From assembly GCF_009936045.1 (NCBI RefSeq), contig NZ_QWEQ01000005.1, positions 142,201-206,200 of the forward strand: 64,000 nucleotides of DNA, read 5' to 3'. The translations under genes were made by a program, and so were the position numbers. This document shows, piece by piece, positions 7,899-15,577 of this stretch. Positions within the stretch are counted from its first letter, which is position 1. Each line of letters opens with the position of its first letter. The notes beneath the pieces were generated by a model. It did no database searches. It saw only the letters and a program-made list of their open reading frames with translations, and was not told the origin of the DNA. Source of the DNA: Emergencia sp. 1XD21-10. GTDB lineage: Bacteria > Bacillota > Clostridia > Peptostreptococcales > Anaerovoracaceae.

Positions 7899-9134
7899 CT
7901 ATAATACGTCCTTCCTATTTATGTCATATTTGTTAAAGTCCTGATAATCCACTGTATCAGCTGGCATACTCTTGCGTATCAGCCGTTTTCTCAGATACTG
8001 GTTCAGATAGTAGAATACGATTGCACAAACCGGTACCCCCAGCACCATACCGACAAATCCAAAGAGCCCGCCGCCCATCAAAATGGCAAAAAGTACCCAG
8101 AAGCTGGCAAGACCAGTAGTTCCTCCCAGAATCTTCGGCCCCAGAATGTTTCCGTCAAACTGCTGCAGAGCCAAAATCAATAACAGGAAATACAGCGCCT
8201 GCATTGGACTGGAAAAGCAAATAATCACAGCTGACGGAACAGCACCGATAAACGGTCCAAAAAAAGGAATAATATTGGTAACGCCCACAATAGTGCTGAC
8301 CAGCACCGTATAAGGGAGTCCAAATATAGTCATCAGTATAAAACACAAAATCCCAATAATTAAAGAATCTATCAGCTTCCCGTTAATAAAGCCCCCAAAA
8401 GTCTTATTGCAGAAGTTCGCAAATTCCTGCAGCTCCTGCCCCTGCTTTCTGCTCATCGTTGCTGCAATCAGTTTCTTTGTCTGTGCCTTAAACTGCTCCT
8501 TGCTGTTAAGAAAATATACACAGATAATCACACCGATAAACATATCCATCAGAGTACGCACCGTTACGATGACACCCTGAGAAATCTGGGTCATATATTC
8601 ACCGATTCTTGGCAAAAACTCTGCCTCTGTCCAAGTCATAAAGGAATCTCTGGCTCTGCTTAAAATAGCCTCCGCCGTACCTGCAAGTTCCGGAAAGCGC
8701 TCCGCTGTAAAAGTATTCTCAATCCATAGAATCAAATCATTAAACTTATCCGGTGCCTCCTGCACCAGACCTACAATGCTGCGAATGGTCTCCGGCAGCA
8801 CCATGGCAAAAAGTCCTCCAACCACACCGAAGAACACGAAAAGAGAAACCAGCGTTCCTACAACTCTGGCAAGACGAAATGCCGTTTTTTTCTCTCTGAA
8901 TCTGCATGCCGAAACCCGGTACACTCTTCGCACCACCGCATTGTAAATCGGACAGAGCAAATATGCCACCACCAGACCAAAAATAAATGGGAATAATATG
9001 GAAGTGACCTCCGACCAGGCTTCTCTGATACTATCTAAATGTATGATACACTCAAACAGCACAATCAGTGCTGCTCCGGAAGCAAAAATAGTAAGCCCCA
9101 GTTTTGCATAGTGACTCTGAAAACGTTCCTTCAA
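7899..9134 (-). CDS. AI-2E family transporter (PerM/YdiK-like membrane protein)
   Basis: Integral membrane protein of 411 residues with about eight hydrophobic segments. There are two at the N-terminus (about 13-65), one near 90-115, a soluble region, and a C-terminal group that includes the family-typical GPFIGAVPSAVI and LGPKILGG motifs. The family includes sodium/proton antiporters and possible autoinducer-2 exporters; the substrate here is unknown. The stop codon abuts the murB start, so it heads the murB-PHP-rapZ operon. Confidence 0.9.
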   Translation of the reverse strand: MKERFQSHYAKLGLTIFASGAALIVLFECIIHLDSIREAWSEVTSILFPFIFGLVVAYLLCPIYNAVVRRVYRVSACRFREKKTAFRLARVVGTLVSLFVFFGVVGGLFAMVLPETIRSIVGLVQEAPDKFNDLILWIENTFTAERFPELAGTAEAILSRARDSFMTWTEAEFLPRIGEYMTQISQGVIVTVRTLMDMFIGVIICVYFLNSKEQFKAQTKKLIAATMSRKQGQELQEFANFCNKTFGGFINGKLIDSLIIGILCFILMTIFGLPYTVLVSTIVGVTNIIPFFGPFIGAVPSAVIICFSSPMQALYFLLLILALQQFDGNILGPKILGGTTGLASFWVLFAILMGGGLFGFVGMVLGVPVCAIVFYYLNQYLRKRLIRKSMPADTVDYQDFNKYDINRKDVL

Positions 9135-9284
9135 TGACTTACACCCCTATTTCTAATTCTCATTTTCATAAAACCTTTCGCCTATACTTCTATACTATTT
9201 TATACTACCACAAAACTCCTATCTTTACCATAATATCTCCCATAGAATATTCATAAATAGTTTTAAATTTTTATAAATTTCCCC

Positions 9285-9312
9285 TTGACAATTCCGCTTC
9301 AGGTTGTATAAT
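9285..9312 (+). promoter_or_regulatory. Sigma-70-type promoter of the 79-aa gene
   Basis: TTGACA (9285-9290), 16 bp, TATAAT (9307-9312), an almost ideal vegetative promoter, 39 bp before the start codon at 9352. Confidence 0.8.
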
Positions 9313-9351
9313 TATTTTATCATTCAAATAAACATACGGAGGATATACACT

Positions 9352-9591
9352 ATGCAAAAGAAACTTCATGCAGAATGTCCTACTTATCTTGAACTAGAAC
9401 TGACAAACAACGAAATATCTATGATTAATGGCAAAGAACTGAATAAGGAAGGCGTCGAGCACGTCATCAACTATCTGGGACAAGAAGTAGATGTAAAGGC
9501 AGAAGACGTATTCGAAAAAGTCCAGATGCTAAATACCGTAAATGGTGTTGTTACTCTCAAACTTTATGACGGCATGGTAACTGCCGTATAA
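9352..9591 (+). CDS. Small conserved-looking hypothetical protein
   Basis: A 79-residue acidic soluble protein (MQKKLHAECPTYLELELTN at the start). The ATG at 9352 has a GGAGG site, and the gene has its own consensus promoter and a strong terminator, so it is a real single-gene unit and probably well expressed. No family is recognised. It has no membrane segment or signal peptide. Confidence 0.75.
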   Translation: MQKKLHAECPTYLELELTNNEISMINGKELNKEGVEHVINYLGQEVDVKAEDVFEKVQMLNTVNGVVTLKLYDGMVTAV

Positions 9592-9614
9592 CAACTTCAT
9601 TTTATTCTACACTA

Positions 9615-9668
9615 AAAAGAACTGTTTTCCCGCCGGAAATCCGGCACCCCCAGGGAAACAGTTCTTTT
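9615..9668 (+). terminator. Strong hairpin terminator
   Basis: AAAAGAACTGTTTTCCC pairs with GGGAAACAGTTCTTTT around a loop that holds a second small stem (GCCGGAAATCCGGC). The symmetrical A/T ends let it serve both the 79-aa gene and the convergent Fic-like gene. Confidence 0.85.
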
Positions 9669-9687
9669 GTTTATGTCTGCAAAAAAT

Positions 9688-10332
9688 TTACAGCGGCGTT
9701 TCTTTACTTTCCGCCATCAGCCTGTTCAGTTTAAGGTTTTCCAAAATCCTTGATTCCCTGCCGAACCGCACATAATCCGCCAGAGCGCTGTTATACTCGC
9801 TCTCACTCAAGGTCAGAGGATACAAGTCCAGACCACAGTAAAGCAATTCATATTCCATCGCCGCACGGGCAATGAGTTCATTATACCTATCGAAAGGGTA
9901 GATTCTAATCAGCTCATTATGGACAAACACGGCAGCTTCCAGCCCGTTTACCACCGGGTGTGCATGAAGCCCGCGAAACAGCTTGGAAAGTTCTCCCTCG
10001 ATTTCCTGCGGCAGTACCGGGTTATAGCTGAGGTGGGTCAAAATCGGTGTTCGTTTGCGAAACACCCCTTCCTCTCCTCCGGAAAACACACTGTAAAAAC
10101 GCTGCAAAGTGCGCACGCAAAGTTCCTCTTCAATTCCTAAAACCCGTTCCATCTCCGTCAGCGCTTCCAGCAGATTGGTTACCAGCAGGTGCTCTTCCAA
10201 GGAGGCCTCCAGTACATATTCCCCTCCCGCAATTCGTGCCGCCTGCTCCATATCCATAGCACTTCCCGAAAGGCGCAGATTCATCAAAACCCATTGTATT
10301 CGCTTTTCATCTCTGTTCATATCTCGTTTCAT
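9688..10332 (-). CDS. Degenerate Fic-domain protein (probable pseudoenzyme)
   Basis: A 214-residue protein with the helical plan of Fic AMP-transferases: a helix with LLVTNLLEAL, a central ELSKLFRGLHAHPVVNGLEAAVFVHN region, and the site where the catalytic loop belongs. There the family motif HPFxxGNGR is replaced by YPFDRYNELIAR: the catalytic His and the Gly-Asn-Gly phosphate loop are lost. The reading frame is intact, which argues for a retained non-AMPylating role rather than random decay. Its start lies close to a divergent metallophosphoesterase gene. No ribosome binding site stands out, and an ATG at 10320 is an alternative start. Confidence 0.6.
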   Translation of the reverse strand: MKRDMNRDEKRIQWVLMNLRLSGSAMDMEQAARIAGGEYVLEASLEEHLLVTNLLEALTEMERVLGIEEELCVRTLQRFYSVFSGGEEGVFRKRTPILTHLSYNPVLPQEIEGELSKLFRGLHAHPVVNGLEAAVFVHNELIRIYPFDRYNELIARAAMEYELLYCGLDLYPLTLSESEYNSALADYVRFGRESRILENLKLNRLMAESKETPL

Positions 10333-10393
10333 ACTATTATTTTAACACAAAAGTGCGCAGGTGTGTTATACTATATTTACGGAGGAACAATTT

Positions 10394-10993
10394 ATGAAGA
10401 TTTTTTTAACCAGCGACACCCACGGCTCTATCACAAAAGCCCAGGAAGTCCTTGCGAACCTTTCCGATATTGACCTGATTATCCACTGCGGCGACTACAA
10501 AGATGACGGCCAGTGGCTCAGCGAAGTGACTGGCATCCCCGCTGTCTGTGTCCACGGAAACAGCGACCGGTGCAATCCTTCCGATTTCACTACCGTTGAC
10601 ACCCCTTACGGCAAAATACTGGTCATCCATGGTCACATGCAGCTGGTAGAGTTTCGTCTTGACAACTTGCTCTATCAGGCAATGGAAAAGGACTGCACTG
10701 CAGCCTGCTACGGTCATACCCATATTGCCGCCTATGAAAAAGTGAATGGCATCCATCTGATTAATCCGGGCAGTCTAACAGACCCCAGAGACGGCAGCGG
10801 CGGCACCTTTGCTATCATTACCAGCACAGAAAATGACTTCTGCGTGGACATCGTCCGCTATGACACGTTCATGGACTCTCACCGAAAAGCCGAACCTCCC
10901 GTCAATTCCGAGTCCAATTCCCAAAAGAAAAATGCGCCGAAAGTCAAAGGCGGCTTCCTGCACAAATTACTCAACTATAGCGACCGGTTTTAA
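10394..10993 (+). CDS. Metallophosphoesterase, YfcE/MJ0936 type
   Basis: Small calcineurin-like phosphoesterase, probably a phosphodiesterase. Metal ligands are visible in order: SDTHG (about residue 7-11), HCGDYKD, VHGNSD, IHGH, YGHTH and NPGS. The catalytic domain covers about 1-165. A charged C-terminal tail of some 35 residues (ESNSQKKNAPKVKGG) is extra. The ATG at 10394 has GGAGGAAC upstream; an earlier in-frame start lacks one. The YfcE family acts on small phosphodiesters, but the physiological substrate is unknown. Confidence 0.9.
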   Translation: MKIFLTSDTHGSITKAQEVLANLSDIDLIIHCGDYKDDGQWLSEVTGIPAVCVHGNSDRCNPSDFTTVDTPYGKILVIHGHMQLVEFRLDNLLYQAMEKDCTAACYGHTHIAAYEKVNGIHLINPGSLTDPRDGSGGTFAIITSTENDFCVDIVRYDTFMDSHRKAEPPVNSESNSQKKNAPKVKGGFLHKLLNYSDRF

Positions 10994-11008
10994 AGACACC
11001 AGTTCCAA

Positions 11009-12313
11009 TTATTTTCCCATCGCATAATACGCCTGCATTTCTGCTTCCGGCACCATGCTTCCGCCGGTAGCCCAGAGAATATGTGTGGCGTTTTTTAGTT
11101 TGTCCTTTAAATTGTTTTTAATCAGATAGCCTTCCGCAGAAAGCACATGCCCCGGTCCTGTAAAAGACGCGCATGCCGACGGTTCAATCCACAAATCCTC
11201 AGAATCTGCCAGCTTTGCCAGATACGGGTAGAGCTTGTCATCTTCGATGGTATAGCAACCGTCCAAAAGAGTTTCCATAATACTGCCCACAAGTCTGGAC
11301 GGTCTTCCTACAGCCAGTCCGTCTGCCGCCGTCTTTCCGTCAAGGCCTACATCTCCGACGGAAATCTCATCGTGAAGACCTGTCAGCATACCCAGTGTCA
11401 TACATGGCGCATGGGTTGGTTCAGCAAAAAAAATATGAATATGTTCTCCGAAAAGCATTTTCAGTCCAAATGCCACACCACCCGGTGCGCCGCCAACGCC
11501 GCATGGAATATACACGAAAACCGGGTTATCTTCATCACAGGTAATCATCTGCCTCTTGAACTGATCTGCCAGTCTCTTTGCTGCTACTGAATACCCTAAA
11601 AATAAATCCGAAGAGCCTTCATCATCTACAAAATGACACATAGGATCTTTTGCTGCTTCTTTACGCCCTTCCGCAACTGCTTTCTGATAGTCATCTTGAT
11701 ATTCAATAACAGTAACTCCCTTCTGGCGCAGCAGTTCCTTTTTCCATGCTCTTGCATCAGCTGACATATGCACTGTCACCTTAAAACCCAGCTTTGCACT
11801 GATAATGCCGATAGATAGTCCCAGGTTCCCCGTAGAACCTACTGCTACACTGTATTCCCCGAAAACTTTCTTAAAGCGCTCTTGCGCAAGTACTGCGTAA
11901 TCATCCCCGATAGAAAGCATACCTCGTTCTATGGCGATGGTTTCTGCAAATTTCAGCACCTCATAAATACCACCCCGTGCTTTGATGGAGCCAGAAACAG
12001 CCAGGTGACTGTCACACTTTAAAAACATTCTGCCCGGAATTTCCCGATTCATCTCCTCCTCAAAAACTTTCTTCATTCTTGTGATTTCCGTAAGAGGCGA
12101 CTCAATGATACCGTCCGTATTTTCCGTTTCAGGAAAGGCCGTCTTAATATACGATGCAAAACGTGCAAGCCGTGCACCGGCATCCTCGATATCTGCTAAA
12201 GAAAAAGGCAACTCTTTCTCTCTTCCAGCTTTCTCATTAAGCCAGAAAATCTCATCACAATTTATCATATTCTGTATTATGGGATGTTCCACAATTAATT
12301 TGTCGATGTCCAT
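11009..12313 (-). CDS. dsdA: D-serine ammonia-lyase (D-serine dehydratase)
   Basis: PLP enzyme converting D-serine to pyruvate and ammonia. It has the PLP-lysine segment [20 protein letters not shown] (phosphate loop), the [15 protein letters not shown] stretch, CGVGGAPGG and the [11 protein letters not shown] segment typical of DsdA. The ATG at 12313 ([10 protein letters not shown]) is chosen because AGGAGCGG precedes it; an upstream ATG seven codons earlier lacks a site. The length of 434 is standard. It is divergent from a sigma-54-promoted gene but has its own TATAAT-like element, so it may not belong to that regulon. Confidence 0.95.
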   Translation of the reverse strand: MDIDKLIVEHPIIQNMINCDEIFWLNEKAGREKELPFSLADIEDAGARLARFASYIKTAFPETENTDGIIESPLTEITRMKKVFEEEMNREIPGRMFLKCDSHLAVSGSIKARGGIYEVLKFAETIAIERGMLSIGDDYAVLAQERFKKVFGEYSVAVGSTGNLGLSIGIISAKLGFKVTVHMSADARAWKKELLRQKGVTVIEYQDDYQKAVAEGRKEAAKDPMCHFVDDEGSSDLFLGYSVAAKRLADQFKRQMITCDEDNPVFVYIPCGVGGAPGGVAFGLKMLFGEHIHIFFAEPTHAPCMTLGMLTGLHDEISVGDVGLDGKTAADGLAVGRPSRLVGSIMETLLDGCYTIEDDKLYPYLAKLADSEDLWIEPSACASFTGPGHVLSAEGYLIKNNLKDKLKNATHILWATGGSMVPEAEMQAYYAMGK

Positions 12314-12406
12314 TGTCCGCTCCTTTCTATACATACAAAGAGTCGCTACTATTATACACTATTTCTGGTATAAAAAAAAGTTTCAATTTCGGTACGATTT
12401 TCACTC

Positions 12407-12587
12407 TTTTGACCCATAATCGGCTCAATTTCAGCAAGTTTTTCCCGTACATTCTGCAAAATTCGACGTACGTCATTATTCTTCCAAATTTTCATGCCGC
12501 TACACATTGAAAAATACACATTCTTCATCCCTGCAAAAATTATGGATTTTTTCGAAAAGTCCTACTCTTTTTGGCACAGTTTATGCT
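12407..12587 (+). promoter_or_regulatory. Candidate sigma-54 promoter and upstream activator site of the 168-aa gene
   Basis: TGGCACAGTTTATGCT at 12572-12587 has the GG-N10-GC spacing of a -24/-12 sigma-54 promoter and matches the consensus except for A instead of T before TGC. It is 61 bp before the start codon. A TATAAT overlaps its downstream edge (12587-12592), so a sigma-70 start cannot be excluded. About 148 bp upstream, 12407-12424 reads TTTTGACCCATAATCGGC, similar to a site ahead of nhaC, and could be the activator binding site. Confidence 0.6.
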
Positions 12588-12647
12588 ATAATTAACAGTA
12601 ATCAATATAATTTCTCTTTCCCTATATAAAAACATGGAGGTAAAAAA

Positions 12648-13154
12648 ATGAGCAATACAGTTATGCTGAAAAGAGCCTTTAATCAGGCTGTCGCCACTGG
12701 CGCAGTTCGCTTTACCGACGCAGACACCGACCTTTTAGTCATCAAAACCTATATTCTGGACTATGCAAAGAAGAACAGTGTCGATATTTCCGCCGCAGAA
12801 GTTGAAAGTTTCATCAAGGACCAGCAGAAAAAGTTAAAAAGTCTCTCCACTAAAATCACCGGCGACGGTGTGCATGTAGATATAGAGCAGATTTCCGAAA
12901 ACTACAAACCGCTGGAAATTTCCAAAGATGAGATGTTAAAAGAAGCATTTGCCCGCGCTGCTTCAAACCCAGCCATCGCATTTTATGACAAAAAACTTGA
13001 TTTCACTATCATCAAAAATGGTATGGCAGAATTCGCAAAGGAATGCAATATCGAAGTCACTGAACAGGAAATCGTAGATTATATCAAAAAATCTTTCCAC
13101 GAAATGAATGAAGCTGCAAAAGACTTTTCCTATGAATTTAATGCAATGAAATAG
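12648..13154 (+). CDS. Internally duplicated 168-aa protein of unknown function
   Basis: Cytosolic, charged protein built from two copies of a domain of about 62 residues. Copy one begins MLKRAFNQAVATGAVRF and copy two MLKEAFARAASNPAIAF. Both continue with an aspartate-containing turn, then (V/T)IKxxxxxxAK(K/E)(N/C)xxxxxxxE(V/I)xxxIK. Each repeat looks all-helical. No family is recognised. A GGAGG precedes the ATG, a probable sigma-54 promoter lies upstream, and a terminator is shared with the convergent sigma-54 activator. This context links it to the amino-acid response, but its role is unknown. Confidence 0.75.
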   Translation: MSNTVMLKRAFNQAVATGAVRFTDADTDLLVIKTYILDYAKKNSVDISAAEVESFIKDQQKKLKSLSTKITGDGVHVDIEQISENYKPLEISKDEMLKEAFARAASNPAIAFYDKKLDFTIIKNGMAEFAKECNIEVTEQEIVDYIKKSFHEMNEAAKDFSYEFNAMK

Positions 13155-13167
13155 TTTTTCCCACACT

Positions 13168-13204
13168 AAAAAAGCTGTGTTTTCCTTCGGTCTCGCAGCT
13201 TTTT
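13168..13204. terminator. Bidirectional terminator between convergent genes
   Basis: AAAAAAGCTG pairs with CAGCTTTTT around an 18-nt loop between the ends of the 168-aa gene and the sigma-54 activator, usable on both strands. Confidence 0.75.
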
Positions 13205-13215
13205 CATTTCTCCTA

Positions 13216-15297
13216 TTATAATCCGTATTTTAATTTCTTTCTTGCGAGGGTGGTCTGGGGCAAACCCAGAAGTTCTGCCGCCCGTCTGGTGGTTCCCTCT
13301 TTTTTCAGAGCATACTCAATAATCTGCTTCTCCTGCTGATTCATCAGCTGATGAAAGTCCAGACTGTCACTATATTCAAAGCTTTTCCTGATATTAATCA
13401 TCATATCTCCATAAGCATTTTCATTGAGAATCTCATCCACATCTTCGGCTGTAATCACCACGTTCCTGCTGCTGATAATTAGGCGATGCATGACATTTTC
13501 CAGTTCCCGCACGTTGCCCGGCCAGTGATACTTATAAAGCTGACCTAAAGCCTCCGGCGACAGTTCCTTGTGGATTCTGTATTTTTTCGTCCAGCTGTCA
13601 GCAAAAGTCTGGGCAAGACACAGCACATCTTCCTTTCTTTCCCTCAAAGCAGGTACATCAATTTTACAAATATTCAGCCTGTAGTACAAATCTTCTCTGA
13701 AGGTTCCCTGCTCCACTAGGTCCTTTAAAGGCACATTATTGGCAACAATAACCCGCACATTGACAGAAATCTGTCTGGTACCGCCTACTTTGAAGAACTG
13801 GTTTTCCTGGAGCACCCGAAGAAGCTTTGACTGCATGTTCATTGACAGGGTGCCGATTTCATCGAGGAATAAAATTCCTCCGTCAGCAAGCTCAAAATAC
13901 CCCGTTTTTCCAGATGATGCTGCCCCGGTGAAAGCGCCCGCCTCATATCCAAAGAACTCAGACTCCGCTAGACCTTCTGCAATAGTGGCGCAGTTAATTT
14001 TCACACAGGGCTTTAAACAGCGATCGCTGTTCTGATGAATCAGAGAAAGAATCTTTTCCTTGCCGACGCCGGTTTCTCCCTGAATAATTACGTTGCAGTC
14101 GTACTTTGCCACATTCATGACTTCCTCAATCATGCTTTTCGTCACCTTGCTTTGATAGACAAAATCATCCTCTTTGCCCGCTGCAATCCGCATGATGTTC
14201 TCCGCCTGACTTTTTGTCAGTACTTTCTTCCGATTCTTTTTCTCGTAAAGACGATTGATTTCCTCCAGCTGATTCCTGATTTTACGCACAATTCGCAAAG
14301 TAAACTGGGGATAATCCTTCAGATACTGGTCGAAAGCATACATGGTGGTCATCTTACCAAGAGACTCCGCCGCCAATTGGGCTGCGCCATAATGATTTTC
14401 TACCGACGTAAAATACACATCGCCAAAAGGCTTTATCATCAGTACCGCTAATGTTTCTGCACCAAAAATATCTTCCGCTACGATAATCTGATCTACCTGA
14501 TCCAAATTCGGTTCTTCTCTTCGCAGTGCCTCAAAGGACGCAACCGGCATTGCTAGATTCGTAAAGAAAACTTGCCCTACAAGGGGTTTCATCACATTTC
14601 TAATTTCTTTTTGCGAAAGTCCTTCCCTGCTTTCCTCATCCATCACCACCGTCACATGAGAATCTGCAATTCCCGCCTCTTTCAAAGCCGCCGCATACAG
14701 CAGTGTACCATAGACAGTTCTTCCGATAATGACCAATTTTTTGTTGGCATGCTCCAGCGCAATATTATACGCCCCAAAGAGACTGCCCGCCTCATCAATT
14801 GCCGCCAAGGTGTAGTCCGGACTTAGATTCCTATCTGCTATGTGAACGGGCGATGTCTCAAAGAGAATTGCATAACCGCTACAAACAATCTGTCCGTAGT
14901 TAAAATCTATCTCGTGAATTTCTTCAATATATACAGGAATGCTGCTCAAAGAGGCGATACAGTAAATTCGGTCGCCTTCCACTGCACCTACCTCCGAAGT
15001 CAAATCTTCTGCAATCTCTTCCACCGTTCCTATCAGCACACCGCCGGAACCAATAAAAGGATTATGCAGTTTGCCTCGCTTCTCCACTAAATCCAAAATC
15101 TTACTCCGAATTTTGTTTTCATCATATCCGCTGCTGGTACAAATCTGCTGAAAATTCCCCCATTCTAAGTGAATTCGTTCAAGAGAAACTCTCGCTTCCT
15201 TGCTAAAAAGCGTGCGGCTGTTGTCAACTTTCCATGCCGTTGCCGGCACGACACCTTTGGGTTCTAATACCCGATTTAAACCATAATTTCTGTCCAT
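13216..15297 (-). CDS. Sigma-54-dependent activator with a 3,5-diaminohexanoate dehydrogenase-like sensor domain
   Basis: A 693-residue enhancer-binding protein. Residues about 1-345 resemble L-erythro-3,5-diaminohexanoate dehydrogenase (Kdd) of lysine fermentation: NRVLEPKGVVP, a NPFIGSGGVLIGTVEEI segment, GYAILFETS and a Rossmann-like VIIGRTVYGTLLYAAALK. The AAA+ domain (about 370-610) has Walker A GETGVGKE (about 405), GAFTGA (about 452), which contacts sigma-54, and Walker B GGILFLDEIG. The last 45 residues are a Fis-type HTH with RRAAELLGLPQTTLARK. The nucleotide loop of the sensor deviates from the usual GxGxxG, so it is more likely a ligand sensor than an enzyme. Sigma-54 promoters flank it on both sides, ahead of nhaC and of the 168-aa gene. 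Confidence 0.9.
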   Translation of the reverse strand: MDRNYGLNRVLEPKGVVPATAWKVDNSRTLFSKEARVSLERIHLEWGNFQQICTSSGYDENKIRSKILDLVEKRGKLHNPFIGSGGVLIGTVEEIAEDLTSEVGAVEGDRIYCIASLSSIPVYIEEIHEIDFNYGQIVCSGYAILFETSPVHIADRNLSPDYTLAAIDEAGSLFGAYNIALEHANKKLVIIGRTVYGTLLYAAALKEAGIADSHVTVVMDEESREGLSQKEIRNVMKPLVGQVFFTNLAMPVASFEALRREEPNLDQVDQIIVAEDIFGAETLAVLMIKPFGDVYFTSVENHYGAAQLAAESLGKMTTMYAFDQYLKDYPQFTLRIVRKIRNQLEEINRLYEKKNRKKVLTKSQAENIMRIAAGKEDDFVYQSKVTKSMIEEVMNVAKYDCNVIIQGETGVGKEKILSLIHQNSDRCLKPCVKINCATIAEGLAESEFFGYEAGAFTGAASSGKTGYFELADGGILFLDEIGTLSMNMQSKLLRVLQENQFFKVGGTRQISVNVRVIVANNVPLKDLVEQGTFREDLYYRLNICKIDVPALRERKEDVLCLAQTFADSWTKKYRIHKELSPEALGQLYKYHWPGNVRELENVMHRLIISSRNVVITAEDVDEILNENAYGDMMINIRKSFEYSDSLDFHQLMNQQEKQIIEYALKKEGTTRRAAELLGLPQTTLARKKLKYGL

Positions 15298-15371
15298 TCC
15301 TAACTCCTATTCCTTAACAATGCAAGGCTATCCTTTCTTAATCCTATGATAGAACCAGAAAAAAGTCAACC

Positions 15372-15538
15372 TTTTGAGTCATTTTTGGCGTGTAATTTTT
15401 ATATTTTTCTCAAAAATGGTTCGTATGCGTGAACAAGACACAATTTTTCTATGTTCTTAAAGTCCTTTTCATACCTTGCAAATACTGTCTCATTGCGTAA
15501 TTTTCAGACAACTTTCTACTCTTGGCACAGATATTGCT
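15372..15538 (+). promoter_or_regulatory. Sigma-54 promoter and candidate upstream activator site of nhaC
   Basis: TGGCACAGATATTGCT at 15523-15538 is a full match to the sigma-54 consensus TGGCACRNNNNTTGCW, 40 bp before the nhaC start. At 15372-15389 the sequence TTTTGAGTCATTTTTGGC shares 13 of 18 positions with the site ahead of the 168-aa gene, at a similar distance (about 135 bp). Together with the divergent sigma-54 activator gene this strongly suggests activator-dependent transcription of nhaC. Confidence 0.75.
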
Positions 15539-15577
15539 CTTTACATGGGTGGGATTTATTAAGTAAAGGAGAAAAAA

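Noticed and set aside
12587..12592. Treating the TATAAT as the sole promoter of the 168-aa gene
   Set aside because: No good -35 is found at 16-18 bp, whereas the overlapping GG-N10-GC element fits sigma-54; the sigma-70 reading is kept only as an alternative.
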